From Ypsolopha sequella (Eukaryota; Arthropoda; Insecta; Lepidoptera; Ypsolophidae), in the NCBI GenBank assembly GCA_934047225.1, contig OW203987.1:585501-649500 (forward strand): 64,000 nt of DNA, written 5' to 3'. Of the stretch, positions 57,589 through 64,000 are shown in pieces (position 1 is the first letter of the stretch; each line of letters opens with the position of its first letter). The notes under the pieces are model-generated. The model did no database searches and was not told where the DNA came from. It saw nothing but the letters and a program-made list of their open reading frames with translations. A program made the position numbers and the translations under genes.

Positions 57589-60429
57589 AGATAAAGTTGC
57601 CGAAGCCGGAAACTGGCGAAAGTACACGTCCATACAAATAACTTGTACTATGGAGCCAAACCTCGAATTGCGAAAAAAAAATCTGCTGTTGTATAGAAAA
57701 ATTACATAGCTACCTGACCAAAATGTATGAAACACCTGATATTTTTATTTCGATTTCACGAAAAGTAGTTCGTATGGACAAGTACCTATTATCGCTAGTT
57801 TTCGGCAACTTCATCTTGACAACCTGTGTACAGATTATAAACTGGCGATAGTACTCGTCCATCTGAACATTTCGATAGTACTCGTCCAGCTTAACATTTC
57901 GATAGTACTCGTCCAGCTTAACATTTCGATAGTACTCGTCCAGCTTAACATTTCGATAGTACTCGTCCAGCTTAACATTTCGATAGTACTCGTCCATCTG
58001 AACATTTCGATAGTACTCGTCCATCTGAACATTTCGATAGTACTCGTCCAGCTTAACATTTCGATAGTACTCGTCCAGCTTAACATTTCGATAGTACTCG
58101 TCCAGCTTAACATTTCGATAGTACTCGTCCATCTGAACATTTCGATAGTACTCGTCCAGCTTAACATTTCGATAGTACTCGTCCAGCTTAACATTTCGAT
58201 AGTACTCGTCCATCTGAACATTTCGATAGTACTCGTCCAGCTTAACATTTCGATAGTACTCGTCCATCTGAACATTTCGATAGTACTCGTCCATCTGAAC
58301 ATTTCGATAGTACTCGTCCAGCTTAACATTTCGATAGTACTCGTCCATCTGAACATTTCGATAGTACTCGTCCAGCTTAACATTTCGATAGTACTCGTCC
58401 AGCTTAACATTTCGATAGTACTCGTCCATCTGAACATTTCGATAGTACTCGTCCAGCTTAACATTTCGATAGTACTCGTCCATCTGAACATTTCGATAGT
58501 ACTCGTCCATCTGAACATTTCGATAGTACTCGTCCAGCTTAACATTTCGATAGTACTCGTCCAGCTTAACATTTCGATAGTACTCGTCCATCTGAACATT
58601 TCGATAGTACTCGTCCAGCTTAACATTTCGATAGTACTCGTCCAGCTTAACATTTTGATAGTACTCGTCCATCTGAACATTTCGATAGTACTCGTCCATC
58701 TGAACATTTCGATAGTACTCGTCCATCTGAACATTTCGATAGTACTCGTCCAGCTTAACATTTCGATAGTACTCGTCCAGCTTAACATTTCGATAGTACT
58801 CGTCCAGCTTAACATTTCGATAGTACTCGTCCATCTGAACATTTCGATAGTACTCGTCCATCTGAACATTTCGATAGTACTCGTCCAGCTTAACATTTCG
58901 ATAGTACTTGTCCAGCTTAACATTTCGATAGTACTCGTCCAGCTTAACATTTCGATAGTACTCGTCCAGCTTAACATTTCGATAGTACTCGTCCATCTGA
59001 ACATTTCGATAGTACTCGTCCAGCTTAACATTTCGATAGTACTCGTCCATCTGAACATTTCGATAGTACTCGTCCAGCTTAACATTTCGATAGTACTCGT
59101 CCAGATTAACATTTCGATAGTACTCGTCCATCTGAACATTTCGATAGTACTCGTCCAGCTTAACAATTCGATAGTACTCGTCCAGCTTAACATTTCGATA
59201 GTACTCGTCCATTTGAACATTTCGATAGTACTCGTCCAGCTTAACATTTCGATAGTACTCGTCCATCTGAACATTTCGATAGTACTCGTCCAGCTTAACA
59301 TTTCGATAGTACTCGTCCAGCTTAACATTTCGATAGTACTCGTCCAGCTTAACATTTCGATAGTACTCGTCCATCTGAACATTTCGATAGTACTCGTCTA
59401 GCTTAACATTTCGATAGTACTCGTCCAGCTTAACATTTCGATAGTACTCGTCCAGCTTAACATTTCGATAGTACTCGTCAAGCTTAACATTTCGATAGTA
59501 CTCGTCCATCTGAACATTTCGATAGTACTCGTCCAGCTTAACATTTCGATAGTCCTCGTCCATCTGAACATTTCGATAGTACTCGTCCAGCTTAACATTT
59601 CGATAGTACTCGTCCAGCTTAACATTTCGATAGTACTCGTCCAGCTTAACATTTCGATAGTACTCGTCCAGCTTAACATTTCGATAGTACTCGTCCATTT
59701 GCACATTTCAATAGTACTCGTCCAGCTTAACATTTCGATAGTCCTCGTCCATCTGAACATTTCGATAGTACTCGTCCAGCTTAACATTTCGATAGTACTC
59801 GTCCAGCTTAACATTTCGATAGTACTCGTCCATTTGCACATTTCGATAGTACTCGTCCATTTGCACATTTCAATAGTACTCGTCCATTTGCACATTTCGA
59901 TAGTACTCGTCCATTTGCACATTTCAATAGTACTCGTCCATTTGCACATTTCGATAGTACTCGTCCATTTGCACATTTCGATAGTACTCGTCCATTTGAA
60001 CATTTCGATAGTACTCGTCCATTTGCACATTTCAATAGTACTCGTCCATTTGCATATTTCGATAGTACTCGTCCATTTGCACATTTCGATAGTACTCGTC
60101 CATTTGCATATTTCAATAGTACTCGTCCATTTGCACATTTCGATAGTACTCGTCCATTTGAACATTTCGATAGTACTCGTCCATTTGCACATTTCAATAG
60201 TACTCGTCCATTTGCACATTTCGATAGTTCTCGTAAATTTGAACATTTCGTAGAAAAAAAATCAAGAAATCCTTTACAAAAAGCAGTTGCTTCATACATT
60301 TTCGTCGAGTAGGTAAGTAATTTTTCTATGGAACAGATAATTTTTGTTGCGCGATTAGAGTTTTGGTTCCATAGTAAAGTTCGTATGGACGAGTACTATC
60401 ACCCGTTTCTGGCTTCCGCAACATCATCT
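57589..60429. mobile_element. TIR element with an internal 27-bp minisatellite
   Basis: The left end 57589-57737 (AGATAAAGTTGCCGAAGCCG onward) and right end 60288-60429 (reverse complement AGATGATGTTGCGGAAGCCA onward) are inverted copies over about 140 bases. Shared segments include ACTATGGA.CCAAA and ATAGAAAAATTAC. Both are bordered by TA, as for Tc1/mariner-like insertion. A further copy of the right end lies at 57766-57814, just before the array, so 57589-57814 alone resembles a complete 226-bp MITE. There is no transposase; the interior is the minisatellite at 57845-60250. Confidence 0.75.
57845..60250. repeat. Tandem array, 27-bp unit, about 89 copies
   Basis: Unit TCGATAGTACTCGTCCAGCT plus TAACATT, with a CATCTGAACATT variant interspersed and a third variant (CATTTGCACATT) filling the right end from about 59690. 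The core GATAGTACTCGTCCAT..GAAC also occurs in the right TIR (reverse complement of about 60377-60402). The period is nine codons. At least three frames stay open over hundreds of codons, so none is evidence of coding. Confidence 0.97.
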
Positions 60430-60796
60430 TATTATATGATAATTTTATGTTTATACACCCTGTAGCATTGCAAATTTTGTAGGGTTGGTTATCACAAAAA
60501 GTTACGCGTCGTAGTTTTGCTTGTTGTTAAATTGCGGTTTACCCTCTTAATTAGACATGAAGTTGCTCGCGTGACTGCTGCAATGCCCGAGGTTTTTTCT
60601 CGTTCATTTGTCGGCCGGAGTTTTTGCTGTCAACTTGTGTTGAGTGTTTCCTCATTTTATGGCGTTCAACGGCGGAGGAAAATGGCGGATGTGCCAACAG
60701 GAGTTGTGTTTTTAATATATTAGGTGGGTTTTGTGTTTAAATTTGGGGGTATTCATTTGTGTGGAATAGTTCTATAATATTGTTTTTGTATTTCAG
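60430..60796. other. Possible 5' region of the small spliced frame
   Basis: Contains two ATG-initiated short frames around 60658-60723 and a possible donor (TTAG then GTGGGT at 60724). A non-coding first exon is conceivable, but nothing proves it. Confidence 0.3.
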
Positions 60797-60809
60797 GAAA
60801 ATTATACAT

Positions 60810-61133
60810 ATGCTTTCGGATGATTCAGAAAAGGAATTTTTTCGTCGGGTTGGTGGGAGTTCTGACTATCGTCAGATCATGGTATGTATTGCTTTCTTTG
60901 TATTCTGAGTCACCGGAATTTTGTTCTCATCGTTCCGTGTGGTAAAGGTTTTAATATTGTCTATTCTCTTCTAATTCCAGGGTCTTCAAGTCTTCATGTT
61001 TTCGAGATTTACGTGTTTTTCAAGTTTGAAGTTGTATTGCCTCGTTGGTGATGTATCCAGCTGGCAGAGAAATGACCGCCGCGTGGTGTACGCAGTAAGC
61101 AGTTCCTTTGTCTGCGTGGACGAGGATCGTTGA
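60810..61133 (+). CDS. Putative two-exon small reading frame, function unknown
   Basis: A pyrimidine-rich TTTGTATTTCAG (acceptor at 60796) precedes a segment with an ATG at 60810. It is open for 24 codons (MLSDDSEKEFFRRVGGSS and onward) and ends exactly at ATG followed by the strong donor GTATGT at 60882. A second acceptor TCTTCTAATTCCAG ends at 60980. Joining phase 0 to 60981 gives another 50 codons to a TGA at 61131-61133. A second donor-like GTAAGC at 61095 could continue the gene. Two good splice sites in consistent phase are the only evidence. I recognise no domain; it could be a host gene fragment or transposon-derived. Confidence 0.3.
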
Positions 61134-61991
61134 CCTTGAAGGGGGCAGCGGACGGCGTGCCATTTCCTGTGGTGATTATTGGAGAAACTCAAGTATGTGT
61201 TAGAATTTTTATTCTTAACCACACACAATTAAGGTACCTAGGACGGTATGTTTTCAGGACACTTAGTTATGTGTTCTATTAGTAACCAAGTGTAAAATTC
61301 TTCTTCCTGTTTCACTGAATAACCCAAACCGTAAAATTTTATGTTCCGTAATTTTTTTTTTCCCTGGTAGAACTGAATGGTGTACCAGACGATTTAGTTT
61401 AAAGAGTATGATCGACAAATAGGTATTATGTTAGATTGGATCTACGGCTCCCCTGAGCTAGATTTTATTTTGGAAATTATTTTTCCTTGTTTGTTTATTA
61501 GTTTTGTTACTCTTAAAGTTTATTTTTAATGTAATTTCACAAGATTCCATGTAAACTAGTTACCTGTGGTTAAGGCGGTAACAATTCCATCTAGTTATCA
61601 CTTAAATGTTTTCTTATGTCTTGGCAATACTAATTCCAATGTAATATTACTACCGGATGTTAAGGCGGTACCTGGCACAACTACTTAAAGGTACTTAAGG
61701 GTTTAGTAATGTCTTGGCAGGATATATGCCAAATGAAGGTCTTGGCCAAAAGCTTGTAACTAAGTATAATTTTTCCGTAACACCTTTGGCTTGTGGAATT
61801 GACGTTTTGTTTTGATAAAATTAAACACACTTGATTGTAAAGTACCTCGAAGTTTTCTTCAGAACCTTTTACCAACTATTAGGTTACAATTAGGTCACTG
61901 TTTAATTTTATCTTGTTCAGTAGTACGACTGGTGGAAAGACCGGGTACCCGCCGGTCGTGCTATCTGACAACCCGAAAGCTATCCTTATTA
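61134..61991. other. Gene-free stretch
   Basis: Two diverged copies of a segment containing GTTAAGGCGGTA and AATGTCTTGGCA-like words lie at about 61566-61628 and 61650-61720. A GC-rich inverted pair (ACGACTGG and CCGGTCGT) lies near 61925-61962. Confidence 0.4.
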
Positions 61992-62180
61992 TTTTTAGGG
62001 TTCCGTACACCCGAGGGGTGCCAAACGGGATCTACTAAGCGTCCGCTGTCTGTATATCTGTCTGTCTGTCACATCGGTCTACCCGTTATAGGTAGCCAGT
62101 TGAAAATGTTCACATAATATTCACAAAATGTTCACAATACGTGTTACTTTGGCTTTTATCACGACAAATAATGAAAAAAA
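61992..62180 (+). mobile_element. Common lepidopteran dispersed repeat, partial copy
   Basis: TTTTTAGGGTTCCGTACACC, then CTACTAAGCGTCCGCTGTCT, TCTGTCTGTCTGTCACA, and CAGTTGAAAATGTTCACA follow the word order of a very frequent lepidopteran repeat that I know by sight. Non-coding. Confidence 0.55.
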
Positions 62181-62187
62181 TTATTAT

Positions 62188-62495
62188 AAAACTAGCCAAG
62201 TGCAAGTCAGATTCACGTACCTAGGGTTATTAGGTAGATAATAGGGGGGGGGCATAATTTTTTTATGGTTTTCAAGGATTTCTCGAAATAGATGTAATTA
62301 AATATAGCCAAACTGTATATTTTTACAATCATCTTTTTAATACCTACAATGCAATAATGCAATTTTTTACCAAATTTCATAAATTTATCATTAACGGTGC
62401 TAAAGTTATGAGGCTGTGACATACGGACGGACGGACAACGGAGTCTCACCATAAGGTTCCTTTTGTACCTTTTAGGTATTACGAAATCCTAAAAA
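62188..62495 (-). mobile_element. Same dispersed repeat, near-complete copy, opposite orientation
   Basis: It starts AAAACTAGCCAAGTGCAAGT (end of the family consensus, reversed) and finishes GTATTACGAAATCCTAAAAA, with ATACGGACGGACGGACAACG as the reverse of the CCGTCCGTCCGT block. Confidence 0.55.
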
Positions 62496-63641
62496 GTGTA
62501 AAGCATTACAAAAAAATATATCACGCCCTTCAAAAATAATACTTTCCGCTACAAAATTAATTTTTCGCGCTATAATGTTTCCTGGGTTGTCATAAAAAAA
62601 ATTGTTTGAATGAGTTCGTGACGCGCCATACATAACTTCTAACTTCTAACCTAAAATACCGACTCTCTTCTGCGGTGGTTTTCTACGAAAAGCTTATATT
62701 GGAAACCATTATTTTTAAGTTCATTTACATTGGCCCATAAACTATCTCTATGCAAAAAATCACGTCGCTGCGTGAAAGAAGGACAAACCAACAAATGCAC
62801 TTTCGCATTTATAATAGGGGTACGGATTTATATTATCAGAAATCAATATTGCGGATTTAGATTTTCTATAAAGATTTTTCTATAAAGATATTTTTACAAA
62901 ATTATTGTTATTTAAATAAGCCAACAGTTGATCAATGTATGCAATCACAACGTTAGCTACCCTTCGTCGTTAAATAGTCGACATGGTTAGATAACATGAG
63001 ACCGCATGCAGAAGTTATCCAAAAATAAATAAAACTTTAGCTATAAATCTGAGTCGACAAAGAGCGGACACAAGCGCTATTGTAGCTTAAATCATGCAGG
63101 AATTTTGCTCGAGCTCCCACTGAAAGACAACAATGCCAATGTTTACAGAAATAAATAAAATTGTATAACAAATATTTTACATTCTAGGACGGCTATTCTG
63201 GCACGTGCGGAAAAATTGCTAAGGCTGATTTTGTTCGGGGGATTTTGAAAATAATTTCCGACGTATATGTATTTTTATGGTAATGGTAGTTGATTATGGT
63301 TTATTTATTAACGAGGAACTTAAATAACATAAATAAAACTAAATTATAAATAGTACTTAAAATAAACACTAACTACAAAGACTATAAAATTAAAAATGGA
63401 CTGAATTAAATAAAAAATATTATTTAAATCGCTGCCGTATATGTATTGTTTTTTAATGACAACCTGTAGTGAACACTCCTTATATTTAATAGTATTTATT
63501 AGATGAGGCTTTACATCACTGGCATTTATCACACTATGAACAAAAGTCGAATTATTACGTTTGACAAGGATGGCTATTCTAGCATTATCTGTACAAGTGC
63601 GGTAAGGAGTTATCGAGTAAATTATTGCCCTCACCCATGTG
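62496..63641. other. Gene-free stretch
   Basis: A 96-codon minus-strand frame (63634-63344) is AT-driven and shows no motif. Confidence 0.45.
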
Positions 63642-63735
63642 CAGTGGCGTATTTACCCTAGGACCGAAAGGGTCATGGCCCGGGGCGGCAGGCTGCGAGG
63701 GGCGGCAGGCTGCGAGGGGCGGCGTAAGCTGCACC
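63642..63735. mobile_element. hAT-like or SINE-like dispersed repeat end
   Basis: CAGTGGCGTATTTACCCTAG resembles a hAT-type terminus (CAGTGGCG). It is followed by a tandem duplication of AGGGGCGGCAGGCTGCG. The other end was not found in the window. Confidence 0.4.
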
Positions 63736-64000
63736 TCGCGCTCAGCTTTGGGCATCTTTCATTAATTAATCGTTAGGTACCTATCTGGTTTGTTCGTCCA
63801 AGTCTTAAAATTTTATTGCTTTTTGAATTTATAATACTGTCATTAAAAAAAAAATCATCGGTAAATAGGTAAATCTTGAATAAATGGTGTTTATTTGTTT
63901 GTAAGGTATTTTTAGTTTTTTCATTAATTATCATCACCGCCCATATCAACACACTGCTGGATTTTATTTTATAATTGAAATATTTCAGCTTTTTTCTACT
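63736..64000. other. Window end, dispersed-repeat fragment
   Basis: Around 63931-63962, CATCACCGCCCATATCAACA followed by CACTGCTGG resembles the widespread lepidopteran CCACTGCTGG repeat. Confidence 0.35.

Noticed and set aside
57710..59704. 664-codon minus-strand frame encoding a nine-residue repeat
   Set aside because: The 27-bp unit has no stop in several frames on both strands. Other frames are open over the same interval, and unit variants change amino acids freely. It is a by-product of the array.
7123..60250. CRISPR-like arrays
   Set aside because: Repeats are contiguous with no unique spacers, and the DNA is eukaryotic.

Overview
The window looks like insect nuclear DNA, most likely from a moth or butterfly. 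It is AT-rich and holds BEL/Pao LTR retrotransposons, LINE 3' ends with ATAAATAAATA-type tails, and several dispersed repeats that I recognise from memory as typical of Lepidoptera. I see no intact host gene, no rRNA or tRNA gene and no CRISPR. The lepidopteran call rests on recalled repeat signatures, not on a search.

About 24 kb of the 64 kb (roughly 38%) is tandem minisatellite DNA in more than a dozen unrelated arrays, with units of 16 to 62 bp. The largest are a 35-bp array (37.66-43.69 kb, about 173 copies), a second, unrelated 35-bp array (47.16-50.82 kb, about 105 copies), a 16-bp array (15.87-18.73 kb, exactly 179 register-perfect units) and a 27-bp array (57.85-60.25 kb, about 89 copies). 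Several show higher-order periodicity. Most long open frames in the window are by-products of these arrays.

Layout. 0-7 kb: a complete, apparently young BEL/Pao element on the minus strand (49-6716; LTRs differ by one T; target duplication GTACT; one 1752-codon gag-pol frame) inside an otherwise open reading frame. 7-14 kb: small arrays, two short TIR elements and a decayed YqaJ-type nuclease gene. 14-21 kb: arrays of 32, 25, 16 and 55 bp. 21-27 kb: LINE remnants, a foldback element with 145-bp arms and a 62-bp array. 29-32.2 kb: 40-bp and 45-bp arrays. 34.2-37.3 kb: a THAP-type exon split by an internally deleted BEL/Pao element (34250-37198; target duplication ACCAT) whose leader carries repeated tRNA-Tyr-like segments. 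37.7-45.4 kb: the giant 35-bp array, a LINE remnant, and inverted copies of the array's edges. 45.5-56.3 kb: further arrays and a palindromic TTAA-flanked MITE. 56.6-57.5 kb: a TG...CA element with TATAT duplications, probably a solo LTR, dense in short palindromes. 57.6-60.4 kb: a TIR element whose interior is the 27-bp minisatellite, with a monomer that matches the element's own TIR. 60.8-64 kb: a possible small spliced reading frame and lepidopteran-type dispersed repeats.

Overall this is accessory, probably heterochromatic DNA in which transposon insertion and tandem amplification have built on each other. The clearest case is the 57.6-60.4 kb element, where a transposon end appears to have seeded a minisatellite.
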